Source of the DNA: Mesorhizobium sp. M1D.F.Ca.ET.043.01.1.1
GTDB lineage: Bacteria; Pseudomonadota; Alphaproteobacteria; Rhizobiales; Rhizobiaceae
Assembly (NCBI RefSeq): GCF_003952385.1
Contig: NZ_CP034444.1
Coordinates: 1,674,001 to 1,738,000, forward strand
Direction: 5' to 3'
DNA: 64,000 bases
Both the position numbers and the translations under genes were made by a program. Each line of letters starts with the position of its first letter. The stretch's first letter is position 1. The notes beneath the pieces were generated by a model that was given only the letters and a program-made list of their open reading frames with translations, was not told where the DNA came from and searched no databases. This document shows, one piece after another, positions 38,001-47,537 of the stretch.

Positions 38001-38481
38001 CTACGAGCACGACGTGAACGCCGGTTACCTGGTGATGATGCCGTACTACGGGTCTATTCTGGCTGAGGCTTACCTTAGTAGTGGCAACGTTGAAGATGCG
38101 CGACGCGTGCTCGACGACGCGTTCGAGCGTGCGACTTCGACCGGCGAGCGTTGGTTTGATGCCGAGCTGTACCGACTGAAAGGGGAGTTTGCTTTGCGCG
38201 AGCCTGGTCGCGACGGCGACTTGGCTGTGGAATCTTTCGGCAAATCGGTAGAGACTGCCGGGGCGCAGGCCGCCAAATGGTGGGAGTTGCGAACTGCGAC
38301 GCAACTCGCACGCCTGTGGGCAGAGCGAGGCGCCGGGGAGAAAGCCCACGATTTTCTGACAAACGTTCGCGACTGGTTCACCGAGGGTTTTGAAACTGCC
38401 GACGTCAGAGAGGCCGAGGCCCTGCTCAGCGAGCTGGAGCGTGCTACGCTATATGGCTCGCCCTCGGCTCGGCGTGAATAG
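35086..38481 (+). CDS. SAM-domain / class III nucleotide cyclase / AAA ATPase / TPR protein
   Basis: About 1131 residues. Residues 1-60 form a SAM domain (WLRGIGLGQYEKAFRDNDI, LTGLGVTSVGHRRKLL). Residues 90-265 are a class III cyclase domain: VMFVDLVGSTE with the first metal Asp and KFLGDGILAYFGWP with the second. Residues 285-560 are an AAA-type ATPase: Walker A GEPGIGKS at about 313-320 and Walker B LLMVVEDAQWLD. The rest is helical TPR-like repeats. GTG 35086 follows CAGGAGGGGG. Such proteins are common in rhizobia; cyclic nucleotide made and signal sensed are unknown. It stands alone. Confidence 0.9.
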   Translation: MDIATWLRGIGLGQYEKAFRDNDISGEVLAHLRAEDLTGLGVTSVGHRRKLLDAIASLALVSRSAPIGASASLKTALPLSAPTEAERRQLTVMFVDLVGSTELSRQLDPEELRAVMRRYRSAVTEEVDRFGGHVAKFLGDGILAYFGWPKAQEDAAERAVKAALRIVAAAGGIKTQEVPHLRARIGIATGLVVIGSLGEGEAERPDEIVGETPNLAARLQQAAGPDQVVISETTRHLVGGIFDLEDLGRLPIKGIGPSVALWRVHGIGRSESRFERLHGTMLTPFVGRGREIDLLLERWGRVRRTMGQVVLVTGEPGIGKSRLVRFFGDRLRGDRLQAIHFDASPYYTNSALRPVISEIRRSAEFANIDPDKTPFRKLELLLGRALSDTTGAIPVIADLLGARTGEQHSLRDLTPQQRKTITFAALLNWVEELATRHPLLMVVEDAQWLDPTTLELVDRINDRIAQLPVLLLVTFRPEFKPTWSGAHVDWIVLERLDPIEAAAVAEAVAGKRLPQEVLNEIVAHTDGVPLFIEELTKAMRDLNVLVDAGDHFDLLGSLPAVTVPVTLQDALMARLDSLPPSARHAAQVGAVIGREFDRALLASVSDMPAGELETALSELIGAELILSGGTTASPANIFKHALIQDAAYESLLKRRRRELHGAIADALVNRFKDTATAHPELVAGHYGRAGLVEQAVPYYQAAARTAIMRSATREALGQLNTGLSLLETLPEGLERNRLELGLRLALGDALRAARGTAAVETGTAYARARFLAGQTGAEHENLRACYGEFLCYYNRAELDRAREVENELMRAAARAYGEGGPIGADAAGFVALWMGDFATARSFLEQRVSTKAPVLDPLLGADIADAGPNLYLARTLLILGYPEQGYRRCRQGLETAEKTRQPFAIALALANTCVYYHLCKDWLALRRDSERLIALASEKAMPAMLNKGRGFRAAALIAEGNATDGLETLKSCYEHDVNAGYLVMMPYYGSILAEAYLSSGNVEDARRVLDDAFERATSTGERWFDAELYRLKGEFALREPGRDGDLAVESFGKSVETAGAQAAKWWELRTATQLARLWAERGAGEKAHDFLTNVRDWFTEGFETADVREAEALLSELERATLYGSPSARRE

Positions 38482-38935
38482 CCTTGGCCGTTTGTTGGTG
38501 GAAGGGGCAGCGCGTTCAACGAACGCGGTGGCGCCAATTGCAGTCATTCCAGTCTTTCACGATCGAGAAAAAACGAATTGCCCAGATTCGCTTCTGCGTA
38601 AAGCGGTCGCTTGGTGCCGACCTTCTTTCCGACGTTCCAAGCTACGCGCTCGCGTCTAGCATCATCGAATTGAGAATGGCGCATGTGAGTTCTCCTCGGC
38701 CGGGATTAGCCGAAGTATAAAGGTGCAGGGCATTCGCCGCTTGGGGGCGGTAAGCGGACTGGCGGGTTTTGGCGTCGGAAGAACGATAGCGGACGCAACT
38801 GTCAGAAGGACTGATGCCTTGGCCTGACCCACCCCGGACGTTGAGTTGACCCAAGGCAACAGTTGGAAACTGGCGCCGGGAACGGTCCTTTGGTTGCCGC
38901 TATCTAATGAAGATTTCCGGAATGGGGACTTCAAA
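38482..38935. other. Intergenic region, nothing recognised
   Basis: About 450 bases between the cyclase gene and the 3' end of the methyltransferase gene. No protein-like frame or RNA structure recognised. Confidence 0.5.
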
Positions 38936-39622
38936 TCAGCAGCGTCCGAGGATATCGACCTTGATGGGTTGGTCGAAGACGAACGAACCCTCACTATTAC
39001 GGTGCGCCGCTGCAAGTACGTCTGCTATTAGGGCGGATTTGTCTTTCTCCACAATGTCGCGTCGCGATAGATCGACAGCTACGACGCGATCCAAAAAGTC
39101 TTCCACTGTTCGAAAGACTTCTCGACGAACATAGTTCAGCGTGGTCATCCGGATGAGCATTCCAGAGAGTATGGCTGTTTCGATTGCGCGTTGTGCCGCT
39201 TGCCGGACAACGGTCTCGTCTTCGATCAAGAGAAGGGCGGAGAAGAAGTTGCCGGTGGGCAACGGCTCGATGATGATCACAACGCCGTCTGGCCTAACAA
39301 CACGGCCAGCTTCGCGAAGCGCTGCCTGCATCGCCATTTCGGGAACGTGGTGGAGCGCGTTGATCATCACGGCAATGTCGAATGTCGCCTCGTCAAAAGG
39401 AAGCGCCTCGGCAACACCTTTGAGGAAGCTGACCTGCGGAACAGCAGCGGTGGCAGCCCGTATAGCGTCCACTCCCGGATCGAGAGCGGTTACATATGCG
39501 CCCTCAGCAGCAAGTTGCCTCGCAAAACTGCCGGTGCCGCAGCCGATATCTAGAATCCTAAGCCCAACGATCGATGGCCGCACCGATCTGATCACTGCCA
39601 ACGGACCGTCTATACGTTGCAC
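38936..39622 (-). CDS. Class I SAM-dependent methyltransferase
   Basis: 228 residues, UbiE/Methyltransf_11 type. Motif I ILDIGCGTGSFARQLA near residue 23, motif II ALDPG, motif for substrate side FDIAVMINALHHVPEM and GRVVRPDGVVIIIEP. Its ATG lies 10 bases inside the end of the flavin monooxygenase gene, so both belong to one minus-strand unit. The product methylated is unknown. Confidence 0.88.
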   Translation of the reverse strand: MQRIDGPLAVIRSVRPSIVGLRILDIGCGTGSFARQLAAEGAYVTALDPGVDAIRAATAAVPQVSFLKGVAEALPFDEATFDIAVMINALHHVPEMAMQAALREAGRVVRPDGVVIIIEPLPTGNFFSALLLIEDETVVRQAAQRAIETAILSGMLIRMTTLNYVRREVFRTVEDFLDRVVAVDLSRRDIVEKDKSALIADVLAAAHRNSEGSFVFDQPIKVDILGRC

Positions 39623-40920
39623 TGCTCGTTCCCTTGACCGGCGACCGCGGCCAAGCTAGCGGCGCGTTCGTCTGCTTCCTCCTGAGGTCGACTCACCTTT
39701 GTTGCGATGTGGCTCACCAGATGGTCCGCCTCCTCTGCAACGGCCGGAATGGTGCCTGATTTCCGCGTCACCGCAAAATCGAGGCCGGCGAAATAGAGCC
39801 CGGGAATGGTGCCTATACCGTCCTCGTGCTTCGGCTGGCCGGCCTCATCGAGGGTCCCGGGAATCTTCACCCATGAAAAGTCGCCCGAGAATCCGGTGCA
39901 CCAGATGATCGAGGAGATGCCGCTTGCGGCCAAGTCGATCGATCGGATTGGCGGGCTCGGCACGCTCGACGCAACCGTTTCGGCAGGATCATCCTCAGCC
40001 GGCGGCGCATCGATGCCGGCGCGCTCGATGTACTCGTCGATCAACCGCTTCGCGTAGGCCGAGGCTTCGTCTGCGAAGCGCATGTGGTCGTCGACGTCGT
40101 CACCGAAGGCCAGGCTGCCATTCACGATGCCATTGAAACGGCCGAGCAATACGACCCCTTGGGCGCTAAGCGACTGCAGGCTGATTGTGTGGGTCGCGCC
40201 GAGCAGCGGGCGCGGCGGCGGCCTGCCGCCGTTTTCCAGGATGAGCTGACGGAGCGGCACGTCGGCAAAGCCGGAGATGGTGAGCCAGTTGAACGAGTCG
40301 CCACCCCGGTAGCGGCGCATTAGGCGGCCAGTGCGGCTCGTCGCCAGAAATACCCGACGTCCGGCTTGCACCAGATCCTCGGCGATCTGGCCACCCGATT
40401 GACCACTCCCGACGACCAGCACGGCGCCCTCAACAAGCTCGGCCGGATTGCGGTAGGCTGAGGAATCGACCTGGCGAACAATGGTCGGCAGGTCTGACCA
40501 CCAGGATGGCCGGACCTGGCGGCACTGGTTGCCCGTTGCAATCACGATCGAATGGGCCAGAAGCGTCTCGCAATCCGTCGTGACCCGGTAGGTGCCGTTC
40601 TCGGAATCCAGCCGCTCAACCGCCACCCTGGTGCGCACCGGCAAGTGGTACCGGTCAACATAGCCTTCCAGATAGGCGACGAATTCGTGGTGCGTTATCG
40701 CGCCCCAGGGGTCCGGCCCGTCGTAGGAGTCGCCGGGCAGCATGGTGCGTATGTTCGTCGAGTTCAGACGGAAGGAGTCCCAGCGCTGAGTTCGCCACGT
40801 CTCGCCTATGCAGCCTCGCTCGAGAACCTGGTGCGTGCAGCCACGTTGTTGCAGGAAATAGCTGACGCCAAGCCCGGCCGAGCCAGCGCCTATGACGACC
40901 GCATCAAGAATCCCTCTCAT
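39610..40920 (-). CDS. Flavin-containing monooxygenase-like FAD oxidoreductase
   Basis: About 436 residues. FAD site VVIGAGSAGLGVSYFL near residue 8, NADP-site VVGSGQSGGQIAEDL near 175, and IIWCTGFSGDFSW near 340, as in bacterial flavoprotein monooxygenases of the CzcO/YhiM-like group. Start ATG 40920 (Met-Arg-Gly-Ile-Leu-Asp) puts the FAD loop at the usual place; the longer frame begins 38 codons upstream. Coupled with a methyltransferase. Confidence 0.87.
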   Translation of the reverse strand: MRGILDAVVIGAGSAGLGVSYFLQQRGCTHQVLERGCIGETWRTQRWDSFRLNSTNIRTMLPGDSYDGPDPWGAITHHEFVAYLEGYVDRYHLPVRTRVAVERLDSENGTYRVTTDCETLLAHSIVIATGNQCRQVRPSWWSDLPTIVRQVDSSAYRNPAELVEGAVLVVGSGQSGGQIAEDLVQAGRRVFLATSRTGRLMRRYRGGDSFNWLTISGFADVPLRQLILENGGRPPPRPLLGATHTISLQSLSAQGVVLLGRFNGIVNGSLAFGDDVDDHMRFADEASAYAKRLIDEYIERAGIDAPPAEDDPAETVASSVPSPPIRSIDLAASGISSIIWCTGFSGDFSWVKIPGTLDEAGQPKHEDGIGTIPGLYFAGLDFAVTRKSGTIPAVAEEADHLVSHIATKVSRPQEEADERAASLAAVAGQGNEQCNV

Positions 40921-41215
40921 GTTCCCCCGCCAAAATCGTGCCGCCGACAACGACTGCATGTGAGGGCGAACGACACCAGGCTCACCCTGCAAATGCAGCA
41001 GCATACTGCAAAGTGCTGTTTCCGGAAATTCCAAAGGACGAAAGCCACCCCGAATCCAAGCGCCCCCTGCCAGTCTCTTCTAATTACGAATATCGTCTGC
41101 AAACGGGTGAAACCGGTCATTCACGGGTGCGGTGCCAATGACTGATCTTAAGGCGCAAAGCCGCCTTGTCGCTTTCGGGGCCGAGATCGGAACGTCCGCT
41201 TTCGGGATGATTGGG

Positions 41216-41659
41216 CTAGAAAGCCGACCTTTTCACCCAGCGTAGCGCCGACCGCTTTGCGGCCCAGCGGACGTTCGGATACTTGCAAGAACTACTCTCA
41301 CTACGGAACTCGCCGTACATCGAATCGGGCGGTGCGAAGAAGCAGTTCATATACTCCTCACTTGGATGCAGGCAGATATGAAAATCGTGGTCACCGGACG
41401 GCAGCGCGTCTCTATATGGAATCTGAAACAAATGCTGTCGGGTCACCAGGTGGTGGTCGCCAGGAAGTAGTGTAACGGAAAAGCCGCTCGGTCCAGTCTT
41501 CACCGATGCGCCCGGGATGCGCTCGCAATCGCCTCCCAGGTCATCTCCCTTGCAGCAAGCTGGCGGATAAGGCCAGCCGCGCACCGCATCATGCGCGCCC
41601 GCGCTTCCGCCCGATATCAACTCGCAAGCTGCCGCCAGTACAGCCGTGGGTTTCGCCAT
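41216..41659 (-). CDS. Secreted Cys-rich protein, uncharacterised rhizobial family
   Basis: 147 residues. Weak signal peptide (AVLAAACELISGGSAGA) then HDAVRGWPYPPACCKGDDLGGDCERIP, FSVTLLPGDHHLV and HICLHPSEEYMNCFFAPP. Proteins with GW-YP-x-x-CC and a final C-x-F-x-PP are widespread in rhizobia with unknown role. The tail after APP is longer than usual, perhaps from a late frame change. Six Cys suggest disulphides in the periplasm. Confidence 0.65.
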   Translation of the reverse strand: MAKPTAVLAAACELISGGSAGAHDAVRGWPYPPACCKGDDLGGDCERIPGASVKTGPSGFSVTLLPGDHHLVTRQHLFQIPYRDALPSGDHDFHICLHPSEEYMNCFFAPPDSMYGEFRSESSSCKYPNVRWAAKRSALRWVKRSAF

Positions 41660-41822
41660 CAAGGTTGGACCTGCTACCCCTCGTCGCCAGTCGGCATGAT
41701 CGGCCAAGACAACCTTGGTGTAACGAAAGGAAACCGATCAAACGCCGATTTTCTCCCGATCTGGAGTTTGATATGCTCATGATCAAGGGGTTCGACGTTC
41801 TGCGCATGCAAAGAGATGCGGG

Positions 41823-43512
41823 ATGAATCCGCGCTCATCCAAGACAATCGTGGTGAACGGCATCACTCTCGATTTTGCCGCCGGGATTTTGCGCGACAGC
41901 CAAGGCAAGGATGTGGTCTTGCGCTCGCAAGCCTTCGCGGTGCTTGAATACCTCAGCACGCACTGATCGCGTCGTCACAAAAGACGAGCTCATGCAAGCG
42001 ATATGGCCTGGCATTGCAGTAACCGACGACAGCTTGGTGCAATGCATCGGTGATATCCGCCGGGCACTGCGCGATAAGAACCAGATGGCTCTCAAGGTAG
42101 TGCCAAAACGCGGGTACAGACTCGCAATTGACGCCGCGGAATGGCCGATCGAACCGACAGGCCGTAGCCGGTCGCCGGCCATCATAGCTCTTGCCATTGC
42201 CTTGTTTGCGGCAGGACTCCTCTGGGGCTTTAATCATCGCGCCGATGAGAGTGGCGCCGGGGCAGTTCTGCCCTCCGTTGCGGTGCTGCCATTTGGGATG
42301 ATCGGTGGTGATGCGGACCAGCAGCGGCTGGCTGACGGCCTGACCGAGGACATCATCACTGACCTTGCCCGATTTCCAGAATTTCGGGTGATAGCTAGTA
42401 ATACGACCGCAGCCTACAAGGAAAAGACGTCTAACACGAAAGAAGTGGGGGCGGCTCTCAACGCTGCCTTCATCGTCGAGGGCTCGATCCAGCGCCAGGC
42501 CGATCGCGTGCGCATCACGGCGCAACTTGTTGAATCTGCGACCGGCAAGCACATCTGGTCGGACCGGTGGGATCGGCCCGAAAACGACTTTTTCGCGATT
42601 CAGACCGATATCGCCGAGCAGGTCTCGAACCGGCTCGGCGGTGGCGCTGGCCTGATTCAAGAGGCGGGCCGCCGGGAGGCGCATCGCAAGCCGCCAGCGA
42701 ACCTCAACGCCTACGAGCTCTACCTTCTCGGCACCGAGCGGCTCGAGCGGGTCAATCGCGACGATCTGGAAGAGGCGATCCGGCTTCTCACACGGTCGCT
42801 GGAGCTTGATCCCTCCCTCGCCCGGGCTTGGATCGAGCTTTCGCACGCCCACAAGGTCCTTGCCGGCTTCGGGGTGGAGCCCCTGCGGAACCAAAAGCTG
42901 GCTGCCGATGCTGCGATGCGCGCGGTCACGCTCGACCCGGGTGACGCAGAGGCCCATGTGGTCCGCGCGATTACCCTGGCCGAGAGCGCCGATCTGGCGA
43001 AGGCGAAGGCGGAGTTCGACACGGCCCTCAGCATGGCGCCGAACGAGTTCGAGATCCTGACCTTCTACGTTACTTGGTCGGCCATGTTCGGCGAGCCCGA
43101 ACGCGGCGCCGAATTGGCCGACAGGGCGATCAGCCTGAACCCGAACTTCCCGATGTGGAGCACCCGTCCGCTCAACGTCGCCTACTTCTGGGCCGCCCGC
43201 TACGAGGACGCCCTGCGCATGACGGACCGGCTCGGCCCTGACAATTACGATCGCTGGGTGGGGACGTTTCGAGCTGCCGCGCTTGCAGCTCTGGGCCGGA
43301 CGGATGAGGCGCGGACGCTTGTCGCGTTCACCCTCCAGAAGTATCCGGACTTGAGCATAGAGGGAATAATCGCCAACCTCCCCTTCACCGAGGTACAGCG
43401 GAACCGGCTGATCGAAACGATGAGCCTCGCCGGCTTTCCACGCTGTGCCAAGTCTGAGGACCTCGCCAAACTTGAGAAGCCGGTCCGGTTGCTCGGATGC
43501 AAGTCGCCGTAG
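41823..43512 (+). pseudogene. OmpR-type winged-helix / TPR signalling protein, frameshifted
   Basis: From ATG 41823 the frame reads IVVNGITLDFAAGILRD and VVLRSQAFAVLEYLS before a stop at 41962; shifting by one base gives TDRVVTKDELMQAIWPG and LKVVPKRGYRLAID, the rest of the same DNA-binding domain. A membrane segment (SPAIIALAIALFAAGLLWGF) follows, then the FlgO/CadC-type region PSVAVLPFG, GLTEDIITDLARFPEF, AFIVEGSIQRQADRVRI, then TPR repeats. About 562 residues if repaired. Such proteins act as membrane-bound regulators. Confidence 0.8.
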
Positions 43513-43585
43513 ACGGCAAGCGACAGTCTGCATGATCGAGGGGGCGCATTCTGTTCGCACGAAGGCACCGTAAGGAGGTATCGCC

Positions 43586-43882
43586 ATGATTATCCGCATT
43601 TATCGCGGCACGGTCTTTGCTGGAAAGCAGCGTGTCTGGCAGGAGCGTGTTGAGTCGCTTTCTATTCCCTGGCTGAGGAAGCAGGCGGGCCTCATCGCCT
43701 TTTACCCCGGTAAGCCACCTGCGGAGAGTGCGGGCAGGACGTTCTGCATGGTGATGGTCTGGGATGGCCTGGAGTCGGTGAAGGCCGCTATCGGGCCAGA
43801 CTGGAATAACGCGATTTATCATGGCGATGAAGCCGAGTTGATCGAGTCTGCTCAAGTCGAGCACTTCGAGCTCTTTCCGTAG
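43586..43882 (+). CDS. Antibiotic biosynthesis monooxygenase-like (dimeric alpha-beta barrel) protein
   Basis: 98 residues. MIIRIYRGTVFAGKQ start, LRKQAGLIAFYPGKP, FCMVMVWDGLESVKAAIG and HFELFP at the end fit the ABM ferredoxin-like fold. AAGGAGG lies 8 bases upstream of the ATG. Small ABM proteins have varied functions (monooxygenase, haem handling); none can be assigned. It lies 73 bases after the regulator/TPR gene. Confidence 0.75.
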   Translation: MIIRIYRGTVFAGKQRVWQERVESLSIPWLRKQAGLIAFYPGKPPAESAGRTFCMVMVWDGLESVKAAIGPDWNNAIYHGDEAELIESAQVEHFELFP

Positions 43883-43982
43883 GCTGCCGAGTGCAGGGCA
43901 ACAATGGGGCCGAAAGCGGACAGGCAGGTTCCAGGCGTGAATTCCTTTTAACGCGGACGCTCAATGCGGCGCTTCAAGCACC

Positions 43983-44231
43983 CTAGAATCGAACCCAAAA
44001 CTTGCTGCGCCTCCAGCGTCTCTTGCGCCACAATTCATGAATTATCCACACCAAATACAGGAGGCGACGCCTCAGATATTGCCCAGCGTAACCTGCATCG
44101 CGATAGTCCGTAGTGAAATTTTCGATACTTGCACGCGAGGGCGCCGCTTCAACCACGTGACCCTTACGCTGCAACTTCTTGACGGTGCTCACTCTTGAGT
44201 AATGCGAACCGCCGATGACCACAATTTTCAT
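43983..44231 (-). pseudogene. N-terminal fragment of an NAD(P)-binding (SDR-like) protein
   Basis: MKIVVIGGSHYSRVSTVKKL resembles the start of atypical short-chain dehydrogenases, whose loop would read GGTGxIG; here the second and third glycines are lost. ENFTTDYRD follows and the frame then becomes a basic, non-conserved tail. Probably a decayed fragment. Confidence 0.35.
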
Positions 44232-44252
44232 ATCGGCTCTCCCCGTGAGCAA

Positions 44253-44690
44253 TAAAGTCCTGAAGGCTAGCGGTCGGCTTCATTGTCCAGTCGGCACTTG
44301 TAAGAGCATGGCCTTTCCCGCGCTGGAAGCGAGTGCCTAGACGGAGGACGGCTACGACGCCGATGGGCAGGCATGCCTATGCCGAGGTATGAATAGAAGT
44401 GAACAACTGCTTGTTTGATTGTGGCGCGCATGACGCCCGCCATGAGGAAATGTCAGCTGGGACTATCCACCCCCTGTCACCATGCATGGCGTGCTCGCTA
44501 TCCGGCCAGTCCTTCGCCCTGGAACATCAACTAGAGTATTGAACGCACATGCCCTTGGCGTGATGGCGCACATCCCGCCAAGGCCGGCATGGTTCGCTCC
44601 CTGGAAACTCGAATGTCGACGGTCGCAGCGTCACTTTGCTCGACTGCCGGCGCGATGGAACAGCCTTTCCAGCAACAGGAGTCCGCACCC
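44253..44690. other. Region upstream of the Rieske remnant, nothing recognised
   Basis: About 440 bases without a supported gene. The N-terminal (Tat signal/anchor) coding part of a Rieske gene would be expected here and is not found. Confidence 0.5.
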
Positions 44691-45038
44691 ATGACCGAAC
44701 CTTCTGAAGTCAAACGCGATCCCGTCGAGCACGCATTGCTCGCCTCGGCCCCGATCGTCGTGCGCAACCGCACCGAAAAAGAGCGGAAGGACAGCGGGGC
44801 GCCCAATCTGGCCGACCTCAAGGACCCGATTGCCCGAAACGCCAATCTGCCGGCTGATGCGCTGGTGATCGATGCCAAAGGCACCACGCGGGAAGGAAGC
44901 ACGGATTGTGGCTGGCTCTGTCCGTGCCACAGGTCGCAATACGACACCGTCAGCCGTGTCCGAAAAGGACCGTCACCTGAGAACATGCCGGTGCCGGTGT
45001 TCCAATTCATTTCCGGCACCAAGATCTGCATGGGCTAG
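44691..45038 (+). pseudogene. Rieske iron-sulfur protein remnant (petA-like)
   Basis: The frame reads PIVVRNRTEKER, LADLKDPIARNANLPADA, then KGTTREGSTDCGWLCPCHRSQYD and [12 protein letters not shown], i.e. the ubiquinol-cytochrome c reductase Rieske protein. It lacks the N-terminal anchor and roughly 30 residues that include the first cluster-binding box CTHLGC; the second box has CPCHR instead of CPCHG. So a 2Fe-2S centre cannot be formed. It ends 17 bases before the petB copy, the normal bc1 operon order. Confidence 0.85.
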
Positions 45039-45055
45039 GGCAGAGGGACATTAAG

Positions 45056-46100
45056 ATGCGTGAGGGACCCTCAACCTACAAGCCAACGACCGGTATCGAA
45101 CGCTGGTTCGACGCCCGCCTACCGCTGCCGCGGTTGGTGCATAGCTCCTTCATCGTCTATCCCGTCCCCCGCAACCTGAATTACGCTTATACGTTCGGCG
45201 GCATTCTCACGATCATGCTGGTATCGCAGATATTGACCGGCATCGTGCTGGCCATGCACTACGCGGCCGACACCACCCTCGCCTTCGATTCAGTCGAAAA
45301 GATCGTGCGCGATGTCAACTCGGGCTGGCTGCTGAGATCGCTGCATTCGAATGGCGCCTCGTTCTTCTTCATCGCAGTTTACATCCACATCTGCCGCGGG
45401 CTCTATTATGGTTCGTATAAATCACCGCGACAGCTTCTGTGGGTGCTCGGCTGTACCAACTTGCTGGTGATGATGGCGACGGCCTTCATTGGCTACGTGC
45501 TGCCCTGGGGCCAGATGAGTTACTGGGGCGCCACTGTCATCACTGGGTTCTTCAGCGCCATTCCCCTGGTCGGCGACTGGATCCAGCAATTGCTGCTCGG
45601 CGGCTATGCAGTCGGCAATCCAACGCTGAACCGCTTCTTTGCGCTGCATTACCTGCTACCGTTTTTGCTGGTCGGCGTGGTGACATTGCACATCTGGGCG
45701 CTTCACGTAGTCGGCCAGAACAATCCTACCGGCATTGAGGTGAAATCAAAGACAGACGTTGTGGACTTCACGCCGTACGCTACCGTAAAGGACGCGTTCG
45801 GTATTATCGTGTTCCTATTCTTTTTTGCCTATTTCGTCTTCTATCTTCCAAATTTTCTCGGCCATCCCGACAACTACGCGACCGCAAATCCGCTGAAGAC
45901 ACCTGCTCACATCGTGCCGGAATGGTACTTCCTGCCGTTCTACGCAATCCTGCGCGCCATAACCTTCAACGTCGGACCGATCAATTCCAAACTCGGCGGG
46001 GTGCTCGCGATGTTCAGCTCAATCGCTGTTCTATTCTTAGTGCCCTGGCTCGACACTTCAAAGGTGCGATCGGCGGTTTACAGGCCCTGGTACAGGTTCT
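45056..46100 (+). pseudogene. Cytochrome b remnant (petB-like), truncated near its C-terminus
   Basis: About 348 residues of bc1 cytochrome b are intact: [26 protein letters not shown] and [21 protein letters not shown] (cited in parts) carry the four haem His, [14 protein letters not shown] is the quinol-site PEWY loop, and [19 protein letters not shown] is near the normal end. Right after PWYR the frame becomes foreign ([10 protein letters not shown]) and stops at 46228, where acyl-CoA-synthetase sequence has replaced the last helix and cytochrome c1 gene. A second bc1 operon must serve respiration elsewhere. Confidence 0.85.
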
Positions 46101-46109
46101 TCTGCGCAA

Positions 46110-47319
46110 ACTGCGCGGCGGCATTCTTGTCGACCAATCGGTGGCCGCCGGCGGACCGGGCGACCTGCGGCGGCAATGGGCAAACTGGACGCACGCCACG
46201 CAAGACGGCGGGACGCCGGCGCCCGTGAACCGCGACGGGAGCGCGATGGCCCTGATCGCCTATACGTCCGGCACGACCGGCGTGCCGAAGGGGTGTGTCC
46301 ACACGCATGGCGGCATACAGTCGGCAATCTCCAGCGTGAGAGCGGCGGTCGGAATTGCGGCGGCCGATGTCGTGCTGGTGACGTTACCCCTCTATCACGT
46401 GACAGGCATGCAGACCTCGATGAACGTCCCGCTCGATGCCGGCGCGACATTGGTCCTAGCTGAGAAATGGAATGCGGCGGCCGCGGCGCAATTGATCGAA
46501 ACACATCGAGTCACGCGATGGCGAAGCATCGCAACGATGATCAGGGACTTCGTCGAGCTTCCAAACATCGGGGCCTTCGATCTCTCGAGTCTGAACGCGA
46601 TCGGCGGGGGCGGCGCCGCGGTACCGCTCGGATTACATGCGCGAATCCGCGAGATCACCAGCCTGGACTACCAAGAAGGATTTGGCATGACGGAAGCAAT
46701 GGGCGCGACGCACATGAATCGCGCGGGGGCGCCACGGCCGGGCTCGATCGGCCGCCTGGTTGAGGGCGTCGATGCTTTTGTCATTTCGACAGAGACGGAT
46801 TTGCCTTTGCCGGTTGGCGAAGAAGGCGAATTGGTCGTCGCCGGCGCGCAACTCTTTAGCGGCTATTTCGGCAGGGAGGATGAGACGAACCGGTCGCATC
46901 TTCAAATCGATGGGCGACGCTACTTCAGGACGGGCGACATCGGTCATGTCGACGAGGACGGATATTATTTCATCACCGACCGTCGCAAGCGGATGATCAA
47001 TGTCTCCGGCCTCAAGGTGTGGCCGGCGGAAGTGGAGCAGGTGATCATGCTGCATCCGGATGTCGCGGAAGCTTGCGTAGTTGCCGCCGATGACTTGCGG
47101 CAAGGCGAGATGGTGCGTGCGATCATCGTCCTGAAGGCCGCCGTTAGTCGCGACGGGATGGCGGAAGAGCTGACCTGCTGGTGCCGCGAAAATCTTTCCG
47201 CCTACAAGATTCCCCGACTGATCGAATTCAGGGATGCGTTGCCGCGCACCGCTACGGGCAAGACTGACTGGAAGGCTCTTCAACAACAGGTTTCGGCAGA
47301 ACCCCCGGCGTCGCGCTAG
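46110..47319 (+). pseudogene. Acyl-CoA synthetase (AMP-binding), 5' part missing
   Basis: C-terminal two thirds of an AMP-forming acyl-CoA synthetase: P-loop-like ALIAYTSGTTGVPKGCVHTH, QEGFGMTEAMGA, YFRTGDIGHVDEDGYYFITDR and the catalytic-Lys region PRTATGKTDWKAL. The adenylation N-terminus is absent; its place is taken by petB sequence, read in another frame. The left edge lies between about 46100 and 46200. An internal ATG (46246) could start a truncated product. The stop at 47317 is in DNA that reads as LysE in another frame. Confidence 0.85.
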
Positions 47320-47522
47320 ACGCGCATTTCGAGTGGCTACAGACGGCGATCCAGGTGGTGGGCACGCTCTATCTGATCTGGCTCGGCGTGAAGATGGTTT
47401 TGGGCGCCGGCGCACCAATCAAGGCGGCGCCACGGAAGTGAAGCGGCGGGACGCGATGCGCCGCGCCTTCATCGCCAGCTTCACCAAGCCGAAATCCTTC
47501 GCCTTCTCCGGCAGTATCCTAC
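47304..47522 (+). pseudogene. LysE/RhtB-family exporter fragment, frameshifted
   Basis: HFEWLQTAIQVVGTLYLIWLGVKM in one frame (seen in parts) and RRAFIASFTKPKSFAFSGSIL one base shifted are the middle of LysE-type amino-acid exporters, where a membrane helix ending YLIWLG is followed by the TNPK-SF-FFGSI motif. Both gene ends are missing. Confidence 0.7.
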
Positions 47523-47537
47523 GATCGCTCCTTGCGA

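Noticed and set aside
36955..38349. 464-residue minus-strand frame
   Set aside because: Antisense to the TPR part of the cyclase/ATPase protein.
41953..43599. 548-residue minus-strand frame
   Set aside because: Antisense to the TPR regulator, which is the real gene.
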